From Nitrososphaeraceae archaeon (GTDB lineage Archaea; Thermoproteota; Nitrososphaeria; Nitrososphaerales; Nitrososphaeraceae), in the NCBI GenBank assembly GCA_025937665.1, contig JAICQW010000013.1, positions 1-19,176 on the forward strand: a stretch of DNA of 19,176 nucleotides, given 5' to 3'. Every line of letters begins with the position of its first letter. Within the stretch, counting starts at the first letter, position 1. Position numbers and translations under genes: made by a program. Under the pieces are notes generated by a model. That model saw only the letters and a list, made by a program, of their open reading frames with translations, was not told the DNA's origin and did not search any database. Positions 5,627 through 13,139 of the stretch are shown one piece after another.

Positions 5627-6713
5627 ATCTGCGTTGCTAATTACCTACCCGATAAGACACGTTGCCAGTGAGGCTAAATCACTGGCAGAGTCAGCAGGTT
5701 ATTCTATATCTTATACTGTTACCCAGAAACATTTAACGAGGTCAAAATTTGGAATTGGAAAAGGAAAGGCAGATGAAGTTAGAGAACTAGTTAAATCATT
5801 GAAGATTGAATTTGTAATATTTGATGAAATATTAAAACCAACCCAGCAATATCATTTGGCTAAATTATGCAAGATTGATATAATAGATAGGGAGAAATTA
5901 ATTTTGGAAATTTTTAGGTTAAGATCCAACACTGAAGAATCCAAGACTCAAATAAAACTTGCTGAACTCCATTATGAAGCAGTGAGGATAAAGGAGAAAG
6001 TCAGGCTGGCGAAGAGAGGGGAACAACCAGGTTTTTTTGGATTAGGAAAATACGACGCCGATGTTCATCTACTTGACATTAAAAGAAGGATATCAATACT
6101 GAGGAAAAAGGTCTTAAAAGAAGAAAAGAGAAAGCTTGTCCAAAGAACCGGTAGGGCAAGATCCGGTTTTCCAACAGTATCCCTTATAGGATATACATCA
6201 GTCGGGAAAACAACCCTTTTTAATTTCTTAACTGGAGAATCAAAATTAGTCGGAATTGAATTGTTTACTACCCTATCGACATCCAGTAGAGTTGTGAATG
6301 TAGATGGAAATAAGATGATGTTTTCTGATACAGTCGGATTTATTAGCAAGCTGCCAGCATATATGATAGATGCCTTCAGGTCAACCCTGCAAGAACTGGT
6401 TTTCTCAAATGTTATTTTACTTATCTTAGACATAAGTCAGAGTTATGAAATATTAAGGAAACAACTTTCAAGTAGTTTCACCGTAATGATTCACTTGGGG
6501 GTATCAGTTGCAAAAATCATTTATGTATTTAATAAGGTAGATCTCGTAAGACCTGATGAGGCAATGGAAAAGTATCAGCAGCTGGGAATATTAAATGAAG
6601 GCAACAAGAATTATGTTATGATATCCTCTAAGACTGGAATGAATGTTGATGTTCTTCTCGATGTCATCAAATCTAGAGTTTTTGTAAATATGATGAAGGT
6701 AGACAGAAACTAA
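5616..6713 (+). CDS. hflX: HflX-family ribosome-associated GTPase
   Basis: 365 residues. The N-terminal HflX domain (about 1-105) carries SKFGIGKGKADEV and FDEILKPTQQYHLAK; a charged helical linker follows (about 106-180, with RGEQPGFFGLGKYDAD). The G domain has G1 GYTSVGKTT (192-200), G3 DTVGF (238-242) followed by KLPAYMIDAFRSTLQEL, G4 NKVD (306-309) and G5 SSKTG (337-341). HflX binds and can split or rescue ribosomes. The switch I segment reads FTTLSTSSR where bacterial HflX has a TLDPTTR motif, so a threonine is kept but Asp-Pro is lost. Starts inside the mbf1 tail and ends in a TAATG overlap with trm56, so it is translationally coupled on both sides. Confidence 0.93.
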   Translation: MANKSALLITYPIRHVASEAKSLAESAGYSISYTVTQKHLTRSKFGIGKGKADEVRELVKSLKIEFVIFDEILKPTQQYHLAKLCKIDIIDREKLILEIFRLRSNTEESKTQIKLAELHYEAVRIKEKVRLAKRGEQPGFFGLGKYDADVHLLDIKRRISILRKKVLKEEKRKLVQRTGRARSGFPTVSLIGYTSVGKTTLFNFLTGESKLVGIELFTTLSTSSRVVNVDGNKMMFSDTVGFISKLPAYMIDAFRSTLQELVFSNVILLILDISQSYEILRKQLSSSFTVMIHLGVSVAKIIYVFNKVDLVRPDEAMEKYQQLGILNEGNKNYVMISSKTGMNVDVLLDVIKSRVFVNMMKVDRN

Positions 6714-7258
6714 TGTCGATTGCCGTACTCAGGTTGGGACACAGGTTAGTGAGAGATGATCGCACAACCACCCATGTTGCTTTAGTTTCTAGAGCTTTTG
6801 GATGCAAGAAGATTTTCATGACCGATGCGGATGAATCCATTTTAGAAACTATTAAAGGAGTTTGCGACGATTGGGGTGGCTCTAATGAGTTTGATATTGA
6901 AATTGTACAGGATTGGAGATCCCTGCTAAAAACTTGGAAAAAGAATAATGGAATTGTAGTTCATTTAACAATGTATGGAATCAATATCCAGCATCTCTCA
7001 CATGATTATCCGCACGGGAAAAATATACTAGTAGTAATCGGTGCCAGTAAAGTTCCAAAAGATGTTTATTTTATTGCCGATATGAATATCGCTGTAGGTA
7101 ATCAACCTCATTCGGAGATCGCTGCATTGGCAATATTCTTAGACAGGTATTTTCAAGGCAAGGAATTGATCCACTCATATGAGGACGCAAGAATGAAAAT
7201 TGTTCCATCTTCACGCGGGAAGAGGGTCAAAATTAGAAAACTAAAAAAGTCAAATTGA
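6713..7258 (+). CDS. trm56: tRNA (cytidine(56)-2'-O)-methyltransferase Trm56
   Basis: 181 residues matching the archaeal aTrm56 family, a SPOUT methyltransferase that methylates the ribose of C56 in the T-loop of tRNAs using S-adenosylmethionine. The N-terminus VLRLGHRLVRDDRTTTHVAL is the family signature. VVHLTMYGINI (about 83-93), ILVVIGASKVPKDVYFIADM and NIAVGNQPHSEIAALAIFLD form the knotted AdoMet site. The C-terminus is basic (RGKRVKIRKLKKSN), as expected for tRNA binding. ATG 6713 shares one base with the hflX stop. The gene lies just upstream of two tRNA genes, both of which have a C in the conserved TTC of the T-loop. Confidence 0.93.
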   Translation: MSIAVLRLGHRLVRDDRTTTHVALVSRAFGCKKIFMTDADESILETIKGVCDDWGGSNEFDIEIVQDWRSLLKTWKKNNGIVVHLTMYGINIQHLSHDYPHGKNILVVIGASKVPKDVYFIADMNIAVGNQPHSEIAALAIFLDRYFQGKELIHSYEDARMKIVPSSRGKRVKIRKLKKSN

Positions 7259-7312
7259 ATTCGATGTTAATGACCCTTCAGTTGTTTAAATGGAGGATAG
7301 ATGGATAATCGT

Positions 7313-7434
7313 GCGGGGGTTGCCAAGCTTGGTCAAAGGCGTGAGATCAATTCTGACATGACGCTCAGATGAACTGATCCAGCTGGGAAACCTCATCCCG
7401 TAGGGGTTCGTGGGTTCAAATCCCACCCCCCGCA
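7313..7434 (+). tRNA. tRNA-Leu(CAG) with two introns
   Basis: Exons are 7313-7345, 7363-7369 and 7390-7434. The acceptor stem GCGGGGG/CCCCCGC, the D-arm GCCAAGCTTGGTCAAAGGC, the long variable arm TCCCGTAGGGGTTC and the T-arm GTGGG/CCCAC identify a type II tRNA. Intron 1 (7346-7362, 17 nt) lies between positions 30 and 31: CGTG (7340-7343) pairs with CATG (7357-7360), bulges AG|A and AC|G. Intron 2 (7370-7389, 20 nt) is at 37/38: CTCA (7364-7367) pairs with TGGG (7384-7387), bulges GA|T and AA|A. Removing both gives a perfect anticodon stem TGAGG/CCTCA, U33 and anticodon CAG, 85 nt. CCA is not encoded. TTTAAAT (7285-7291) lies 25 bp upstream. Without intron 1 being recognised, no acceptable anticodon loop can be drawn. 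Confidence 0.88.
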
Positions 7435-7724
7435 TCACCTATTATCGGATAAATCATAATGCAGAGCACGGGTTTAATTTATTCGTCTGGCCTCTATCCT
7501 ATTATCTCCAAATTACTCTAGTATCACATTATTTCTAAAATGAACCTCAAAGATTACTAGAAATTGTAATGACTAATTACTACATTTTTTCGATTTCAAC
7601 TTGTCATTTTTTTCTTTTACTCTATCGTAGCAGTTATTTTGAAATATTTTGTATTGAATAGATTTTGTTTTTTGTATTTTACCCTAGAGACAGAGATATA
7701 TTTGCCCACTTTCAATCTGCTAGT
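7435..7724. other. AT-rich spacer between the two tRNA genes, with tRNA-Met promoter
   Basis: No open frame or structured RNA was recognised. There are T-runs at about 7584-7589 and 7608-7614, and a second T-rich stretch at about 7665-7680, that could end transcription of tRNA-Leu. ATATATTT (7696-7703) is centred 25 bp before the mature 5' end of tRNA-Met, the same spacing as for tRNA-Leu. Confidence 0.5.
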
Positions 7725-7842
7725 AGCGGGGTGGGGAAGCCAGTTATAATAGGCTAAGTTATCCCGGCGGGCTCATAACCCGCAGAGCGGTTTCCATTAG
7801 AGTGTAACTTGATGGCCGTAGGTTCAAATCAACCCCCCGCTA
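7725..7842 (+). tRNA. Initiator tRNA-Met(CAT) with two non-canonical introns
   Basis: Exons are 7725-7743, 7758-7792 and 7822-7842; the mature form is 75 nt, CCA not encoded. The acceptor AGCGGGG/CCCCGCT has the A1-U72 pair, and the anticodon arm GCGGG-CTCATAA-CCCGC has the three G-C pairs of an initiator. Intron 1 (7744-7757, only 14 nt) splits G18 and G19 of the D-loop: AGCC (7738-7741) pairs with GGCT (7752-7755), bulges AG|T and AA|G. Intron 2 (7793-7821, 29 nt) splits the T-stem between 52 and 53: GCGG (7787-7790) pairs with CCGT (7816-7819), bulges TT|T and AG|G, and the intron closes with CCAT/ATGG. Only after removal does the T-stem read GGTTG/CAACC. Confidence 0.9.
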
Positions 7843-7886
7843 CGTCTTTTAGTAATGATTTCAAATGATCGACTTTTATGAAATGC

Positions 7887-9248
7887 TTAAAATCTTTTAA
7901 ACCATTCAGAGTGAAGCGGTTTGATAATATTTGGAACATGTGGGTAATTTTTTTCCATACCAAATCTATGCAATGGTTTTGTTAAATGACGATGTGCCTT
8001 TGAATAAGGCAAATACATGCCCAATTGTATATCTCGTGGATTGGTAACTGATATTTTAGAATCCCTTTTATCACCACAAATCTTACATTGAAATCCCTTA
8101 TTTTTTCCTTCAGATTTCATTCTTTTACCGCACTTATCGCATAGTGGATTGATATTTACTATTTCCTTTGCGATTTTTAGAATTGAGAGGTACTCTACGT
8201 TTAGGATATTGGTAGTATGGGGGGTATTCATACTAACACCTATTCCAATATCTATGTTATCCCCTTCTAATAGCTTAGAAGCAATATTGCCCAAGCCGGT
8301 AGGTTCATAAACTGCCACTGGATACTTCTTGTTACTAAAATCCGATACTTCAAATATGACATGTCCACCTCGAATTATTAATGGTCTTTTTGTTACTACA
8401 CATCTGATATATCCAGCTCTATGTGTGCTAATTTCACTTTGGGATAATTCATTTTGAAGGTGCATATTAGTACCTTGATTAGTCCTGAATACCATATATC
8501 CTTCAAGTTTTTCCATTGGCATCACCTTATGAAGTGATCTGATAACAGTTTGGGGATCCTCTCCTCTAATGCCACAAAAGACCGGATCTGGGCCATGGGG
8601 AGCAATTAATACCCTATCATGAATTTTATCAAAGCAATTGAATGTAAGCGGAAACGTGTTAATGTCGACTTTGGATACCTTTGTTTTGTCTAACTTTCGA
8701 GGGGATCCAAGAAATTCGTCTTTCCTATATGCAATAGCTTCGTAGGTGTGATCGCCTTCTAGTAAAGATCCGATTGACGCCATTGCACCAATAATGCCCA
8801 ATCCTTGTCCATATTTGAAAATTTGAACCGATAACTGTGCAGCTAACTTTTCAGCTTCTTCCATCTTTACCACATCATTCATAGCTCTGCGACTAAACTG
8901 CCTCAGTGGAAAAGGGATTAATTCTCCCTCAAATATTGCAAGACCCGGATTAGCGCCATTAAGCAGGTCTGACTCTGATCTGAGCATTTTCAATAGAAAC
9001 TCAATTATTTGTCCTGAATGATTAGTCTTGATCCTTAGGCATACAGCACCATTTCCTCGTGTTTTCCATGGAATATTCGGATTTAGTCGCACCAGAAGTG
9101 GATAATCAATAAAAGTAATCCCTGTTTCATTCTTTAACTTCGAAACAATCTTGAACGCCAAATTAGTTGTACATCTTCCGGCAATAGAATCTGTATCATC
9201 AAACCCTATGTGGATAACTTTGGAGTCTTCTGTCCCCTTGGGTGGCAT
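7887..9248 (-). CDS. tiaS: tRNA(Ile2) 2-agmatinylcytidine synthetase TiaS
   Basis: 453 residues, full family length. TiaS uses ATP and agmatine to turn C34 of tRNA-Ile2(CAU) into agmatidine so that it reads AUA. The N-terminal kinase-like domain has GFDDTDS (15-21) with the autophosphorylated threonine, then RLNPNIPWKTRGNGAV (about 54-69). The middle carries GIIGAMASIGSLL and FPLTFNCFD, then the APHGPDPVFCGIRGEDP stretch. An OB-fold is followed by a C-terminal four-Cys zinc ribbon (C370/C373, C388/C391) and a conserved tail YLPYSKAHRHLTKPLHRFG. A TATA-like TTTAATATC (reverse strand, about 9280-9290) supports the ATG at 9248. It converges on the tRNA genes; the neighbouring tRNA also bears a CAT anticodon but is the initiator, which TiaS must reject. 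Confidence 0.93.
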   Translation of the reverse strand: MPPKGTEDSKVIHIGFDDTDSIAGRCTTNLAFKIVSKLKNETGITFIDYPLLVRLNPNIPWKTRGNGAVCLRIKTNHSGQIIEFLLKMLRSESDLLNGANPGLAIFEGELIPFPLRQFSRRAMNDVVKMEEAEKLAAQLSVQIFKYGQGLGIIGAMASIGSLLEGDHTYEAIAYRKDEFLGSPRKLDKTKVSKVDINTFPLTFNCFDKIHDRVLIAPHGPDPVFCGIRGEDPQTVIRSLHKVMPMEKLEGYMVFRTNQGTNMHLQNELSQSEISTHRAGYIRCVVTKRPLIIRGGHVIFEVSDFSNKKYPVAVYEPTGLGNIASKLLEGDNIDIGIGVSMNTPHTTNILNVEYLSILKIAKEIVNINPLCDKCGKRMKSEGKNKGFQCKICGDKRDSKISVTNPRDIQLGMYLPYSKAHRHLTKPLHRFGMEKNYPHVPNIIKPLHSEWFKRF

Positions 9249-9459
9249 ATTTACGAGACTTACAAATTCCCGGAAGCGATATTAAACTTATTACGTTAAG
9301 TTAAATAACCAGCCGTTTGGTTTTGAGATGGAAACTTCACAGAGTTGAAAATCAATTTTGACCCCACAAATGGTGAAATAAGATTATCAAAAACAAATAA
9401 AAAACTTGACATTCCCGTTTGTCTTGTTGTTTTGTCTTGTATCTCTTGGTAATTGACTC

Positions 9460-10344
9460 ATGAAAATTATTGTTTTTTCTGCTAGTTTATTAGTAGGGAT
9501 TGTGGTTTGTTTACTGCAGACTCATCCACAAATTTTTTACCCCACCACTGCTACTATATTTGCGTCTACTCAAATTCCATTTGAATTAGATAATTTTGGT
9601 ATTAGGGAGATTTATCCAACAAAAGAGAATGGCAGAGAATGGTATTTGAATATGGAAAACCCAAAGGTAGATGAACATTTTTCAATCACGTTTAATCCAA
9701 ATATCACAAGACAGGAAGACGGTTCTTGGAGAATTTCAACTCCAGTGGTTAGGATGAATGTAAATACTTTGGAAGGGGAAACAAATTGGAAGAATGTTGA
9801 AATGACAGGATATGCAAAGATTGCCGGAGTGATCGCAAACAGTAGTAACAAAGTTATTGAAAACGATCTGACCTGGTATGCTCGAGGGGGAAAGCACAAC
9901 CAAGAAATTCCATGTGAAGCGACAGCCTATATGGGAGGACTCTACGATAATGGGAAAGTGGGATGGAAAAAAGAATTATGGTTTGTAGGAGGGTATACGG
10001 ATGAAAGACAATCAGAAAAAGTTACTAATTCATTGGTTGACAGATGGGTTGGATGGAAAGTAGTAATTTATAATATAAATGATAACTCGGAAGTGAAATT
10101 AGAATCATACATTGACAACACCAATACCAATTATTGGATCAAAGTTACAGATCTCGTGGATGATGGTGGATGGTACGCAAAAATGCCGGATTCTCATTTT
10201 TTTGATGCTGAATGCTCTAAAGATAAGGATTTTATAATCACTAATTCCGGATCAACTGCTACATTCAGGTCCGACAATCTGATTTGGGATTTTAAAAATT
10301 TGAGTATTAGAGAAATTGAACCAGCGGATTCTTCTTATCAATGA
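9460..10344 (+). CDS. Secreted protein of unknown function, possible beta-sandwich lectin/lyase fold
   Basis: 294 residues with a hydrophobic N-terminal signal (about 3-35, IIVFSASLLVGIVVCLL) and no other membrane segment, so probably exported. The mature part is rich in Trp, Tyr, Asn and Asp: NGREWYLNMENP (about 53-64), WKNVEMTGYAKIAG, LTWYARGGKHNQ, EATAYMGGLYDNGKVGWKKE, LWFVGGYTDERQ, WVGWKVVIYNI and LVDDGGWYAKM. Many alternating strands and Trp-rich turns suggest a jelly-roll of the ConA-like lectin or polysaccharide-lyase type; this is inference and no catalytic set was identified. Cys151 and Cys253 could form a disulfide. TTTGTCTTGT is repeated just upstream (about 9418-9440). No operon partner. 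Confidence 0.6.
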   Translation: MKIIVFSASLLVGIVVCLLQTHPQIFYPTTATIFASTQIPFELDNFGIREIYPTKENGREWYLNMENPKVDEHFSITFNPNITRQEDGSWRISTPVVRMNVNTLEGETNWKNVEMTGYAKIAGVIANSSNKVIENDLTWYARGGKHNQEIPCEATAYMGGLYDNGKVGWKKELWFVGGYTDERQSEKVTNSLVDRWVGWKVVIYNINDNSEVKLESYIDNTNTNYWIKVTDLVDDGGWYAKMPDSHFFDAECSKDKDFIITNSGSTATFRSDNLIWDFKNLSIREIEPADSSYQ

Positions 10345-10477
10345 CCTTTTTATGTATAAGAGAGTGTAAAAATCCTCGTCTGGAAATTCGACTGCGTATG
10401 ATATAGTGAAATAAGGAGACAATAGAGCTTGATTCATTAATCAATGATTGATTGATTCCATTATAATGGTTTGAGCA

Positions 10478-10900
10478 CTACTTTTTCGATAATTGATCGA
10501 TAAGCTTATCCATTTCACTTTTTATCTTATGTTTGGCAAAAATCCCGAGCATTGCTCCAATTTTTCCATATTTCAGATCTGCATCTATCTTTATTTCTGT
10601 GCTCGAATCAGATTTTGAATCCAACTCAATTATCAAAATCGTTCCCTTAGTATCGCCCTCTACAACTTCACTTTTCAGCATTCTGTCTGGCTCCAAAGAG
10701 TGTTGCACTTTCTGTTTAATTTCTTTTCCTGATATTGAAACGATCTCTTCCGTTAGTATGTGATTATCTGATCGTTCGATAACCTTAAATGATTTATACT
10801 TGTCTGGGAACAGGGTTGGGAGCTTATCAACTTCTTTAATAGTAGAAAAAACCTCTCCACGTGGTAAATCCACAGTTTTAGATGATACTACTCTAACCAT
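10478..10900 (-). CDS. SRPBCC/COQ10-like lipid- or ligand-binding protein
   Basis: 140 residues with the START-like helix-grip pattern. The first strand is VRVVSSKTVDLPRGEVFSTI, then a helix with VDKLPTLFPDKYKSFKVIER, a run of strands (ILTEEIVSISGKEIKQKV, then GTILIIELDSKS and TEIKIDADLKYG), and the long C-terminal helix IFAKHKIKSEMDKLIDQLSKK that closes the cavity. This fold binds hydrophobic ligands such as quinones or polyketides; the actual ligand is unknown. A TATA on the reverse strand (TTTAAAAATC, about 10922-10931) is centred about 26 bp from the ATG, so the mRNA is leaderless. It is divergent from a second SRPBCC gene. Confidence 0.8.
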   Translation of the reverse strand: MVRVVSSKTVDLPRGEVFSTIKEVDKLPTLFPDKYKSFKVIERSDNHILTEEIVSISGKEIKQKVQHSLEPDRMLKSEVVEGDTKGTILIIELDSKSDSSTEIKIDADLKYGKIGAMLGIFAKHKIKSEMDKLIDQLSKK

Positions 10901-10984
10901 GGATTTTTAATGATCTACTGATTTTTAAACAATATGTTTCTATATATGCGTCAAGAAATACTTTAAGGTTGACAAAAATTTCGT
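10901..10984. promoter_or_regulatory. Divergent leaderless promoters of two SRPBCC genes
   Basis: In 84 bp there are two oppositely oriented TATA boxes, TTTAAAAATC on the minus strand (about 10922-10931) and AATACTTTAAGG on the plus strand (about 10957-10968). Each is about 24-27 bp from its start codon at 10900 and 10985. There is no room for long leaders or ribosome binding sites. Confidence 0.6.
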
Positions 10985-11461
10985 ATGAAAAGTTTTGAAA
11001 ATGAATTTGAAGTCCATTCTAACATAGATAGAGTATGGGAATTCTATACGGATCTAAAACATCTTGAAATAATTAGTCCTACAGATATTAAATTGAATTT
11101 AGTAGAATATACAGATAGAATATTGAAGAAGGGAACAGTTGCTTGTTTTGATGGAAAAATTATAATTGGTGCCAGATGGTGCTCCAAAATAACTTTCTTC
11201 GAGAAGTATGAATATGTGGATGAAATGATTCAAGATGGAAACAAAAAGACACCATTTCGACTATGGTCTCACAGGCATGTATTTGAATTAATTGACGATA
11301 ACAAAACCAGAGTAATCGATAAAATCGAGTTTGAGTTGCCCTTTGGATTCACGGGTAAACTGCTAGAATTTTACATTGAAACTAAACTTCGAAAGATCTT
11401 TGAACATAGAGTACATACCACAAAGAAATTTCTAGAAGGTCCTGATTCATCGTTGCTCTGA
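10985..11461 (+). CDS. SRPBCC (START-like) family protein
   Basis: 158 residues, helix-grip fold: MKSFENEFEVHSNIDRVWEF then YTDLKHLEIISPTDIKLNLV, strands around KKGTVACFDGKII and ARWCSKITFFEKYEYVDEMI, the KTPFRLWSHRHVFELIDDNK strand and RVIDKIEFELPFGFTGKL, and a C-terminal helix LRKIFEHRVHTTKKFLEG. The W-x-H-x-H-x-F pattern near residue 95 is typical of the cell-division-inhibitor-like SRPBCC subgroup that often accompanies sugar-epimerase genes, but none is nearby. The ligand is unknown. The last 15 bases overlap the 3' end of the convergent MFS gene. Confidence 0.78.
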   Translation: MKSFENEFEVHSNIDRVWEFYTDLKHLEIISPTDIKLNLVEYTDRILKKGTVACFDGKIIIGARWCSKITFFEKYEYVDEMIQDGNKKTPFRLWSHRHVFELIDDNKTRVIDKIEFELPFGFTGKLLEFYIETKLRKIFEHRVHTTKKFLEGPDSSLL

Positions 11462-12925
11462 CTGTTGTTTTTTAACTAAAAAAAATGAAATACTCAATGC
11501 CAATAAAGAGAGTAGTAACATAGTACCAAAAATAAGATCATACGCAGCGGCGGCGGGAAAATATTGGTGTTGGTACTTAGACAGGTTAATAGGTAACAAA
11601 TGTGTTTGCATGAATAAACCTGCAATTGTTGGACCAATTGAACTGCCTATAATCCGCAGAAGGTTACTGATTCCAAGTGAGATACCTATCTGTTCAAATG
11701 AACTTCGTACCATGACGATATTAGTACTACTGACGTTTGTTAAAGATAAGCCAATAGAAATAGTTACCAAATATACAGATACATAAAACTCATTGAATCT
11801 TCCAAGCAAAAGGAGGGAAAACCCCAGCGACATTGCAAAAGTGCCTATTACTAATGGAGTTGTCTGTCCAATTTTTGTTATCATGAAGCCAGCTAGAGGA
11901 CCTAAGATTAAGAGAACTAGTGCGAACGGTAATTGCACCAATGACATTTGCAAAGCGTTGTTATTAAAACCCACAGGATTCGGACTCTGAGCCAAAATAG
12001 GTAATGTCTGAAAAATGGTAAACATGGACATACCTACAATCAGCAAAATTATATTCGAAGCTAAAATCCTCTTATCAAGAAAAAGTCTAGATGAGATAAG
12101 CGGGAACCTTGTCTTTCTTTCAAATAATAAAAAAGCAACAAAGCTAGAAATGAAAACTGTCAAGCAGAATAAAGATGTTAGTGGGATATTAATGAAATTT
12201 AATTGTGTCTCATTAGTATCCAGACTGTCAGTTTTAAGAAAGGTTATGAATAACAGAAAGGTAATAATGCTCAATCCTAACAGTATGGAGCCTCTGAGAT
12301 CAAATTTTTCATCCGACTCATTGTCCCTAATTTTCGAATCTAGGATAACTCTCTTTTCCGTTGGAATATACCTCATGATTATAATAATTAAACAAATGGC
12401 AATTGGAATAATTGAAATAAATGTTACTCTCCAGTCATAATACTGCACAATGCTGCCGCCTATTGCTAGTCCAAGGACTGAACCTCCTGCAAACATAGAG
12501 CTGATGATACCTTGACTTATGGCAAGTTTTTCTCTTGGAAAATGTTCTCTAACAAGTCCAAAAGTAACAGGGAATACTGAAATTCCAATTCCCTGTAAAA
12601 TTCTAGATATTAGTAACATGAAAAAATTCGAAGATAAAGGAGATATAACTAGACCAATAGTGTAAATTGAAATTAGAATTATCATGATCTTTTTCTTTCC
12701 ATAGATATCAGACAACTTTCCACTGACCGGTGTCATTACTGCACCCGCAACAAGATATGCACTTAGTATCCAGGATGAAGTATTATATGATAAATTAAAT
12801 TCATTAATTAACTTGGGTAGCGCAGGAAGCAGCATTGTTTCTGTATACATGGATATGGTAGCAATAGAACTTAAAATTGCAAGAGTCGTCCATATAGAAT
12901 GATGATTACTTTTTTTGTTAAACAA
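11447..12925 (-). CDS. MFS transporter, DHA2 (14-TM) drug:H+ antiporter family
   Basis: 492 residues with about 14 hydrophobic segments, the DHA2 number. Motif A lies in the loop after TM2 (GKLSDIYGKKK, about 69-79); the D1-like region reads MLLPALPKLINEFN in TM1; motif C, the antiporter signature, is GGSVLGLAIGGSIVQYYDWR (about 147-166), where the usual GP is LA. Such proteins export toxic or signalling compounds using the proton gradient; the substrate cannot be predicted. The start is TTG 12925 (MFNKKSNHHSIW); the next Met lies inside TM1, and TATAATAATC-like bases at about 12940-12950 fit a leaderless start. The 3' end overlaps the convergent SRPBCC gene by 15 bp. Confidence 0.9.
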   Translation of the reverse strand: MFNKKSNHHSIWTTLAILSSIATISMYTETMLLPALPKLINEFNLSYNTSSWILSAYLVAGAVMTPVSGKLSDIYGKKKIMIILISIYTIGLVISPLSSNFFMLLISRILQGIGISVFPVTFGLVREHFPREKLAISQGIISSMFAGGSVLGLAIGGSIVQYYDWRVTFISIIPIAICLIIIIMRYIPTEKRVILDSKIRDNESDEKFDLRGSILLGLSIITFLLFITFLKTDSLDTNETQLNFINIPLTSLFCLTVFISSFVAFLLFERKTRFPLISSRLFLDKRILASNIILLIVGMSMFTIFQTLPILAQSPNPVGFNNNALQMSLVQLPFALVLLILGPLAGFMITKIGQTTPLVIGTFAMSLGFSLLLLGRFNEFYVSVYLVTISIGLSLTNVSSTNIVMVRSSFEQIGISLGISNLLRIIGSSIGPTIAGLFMQTHLLPINLSKYQHQYFPAAAAYDLIFGTMLLLSLLALSISFFLVKKQQSEQR

Positions 12926-13139
12926 GGGAATCTTATTTGATTATTATGAATTCTCACCATCAATATAATTGATTTTGCAAATCGTTTGTGCACCTGAAGC
13001 ATAAATTAATTCATCTTTTCATAATGTCGGAAATCAAGTCATGTCCAAAATCTCATGAACTGGTAATGGGAGACAAATTGTGACCTTTAGTCTATATTTT
13101 AATAGTAAGATGGTCTAAAGAGAGTCCATCCAGAGCTCA

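Noticed and set aside
7346..7389. tRNA-Leu(CAA) with a single 37/38 intron.
   Set aside because: It would need loss of base 26 and gives no valid bulge-helix-bulge; the two-intron CAG model yields a perfect anticodon stem and two valid splice motifs.
9918..9946. A GGGAGGACTC run resembling the stem-loop core near 9934.
   Set aside because: It lies inside a protein-coding gene and has no complementary arm.
10435..10460. Short ATTGATT-type repeats after the secreted protein gene.
   Set aside because: Low-complexity AT-rich sequence; no stable stem followed by a T-run.
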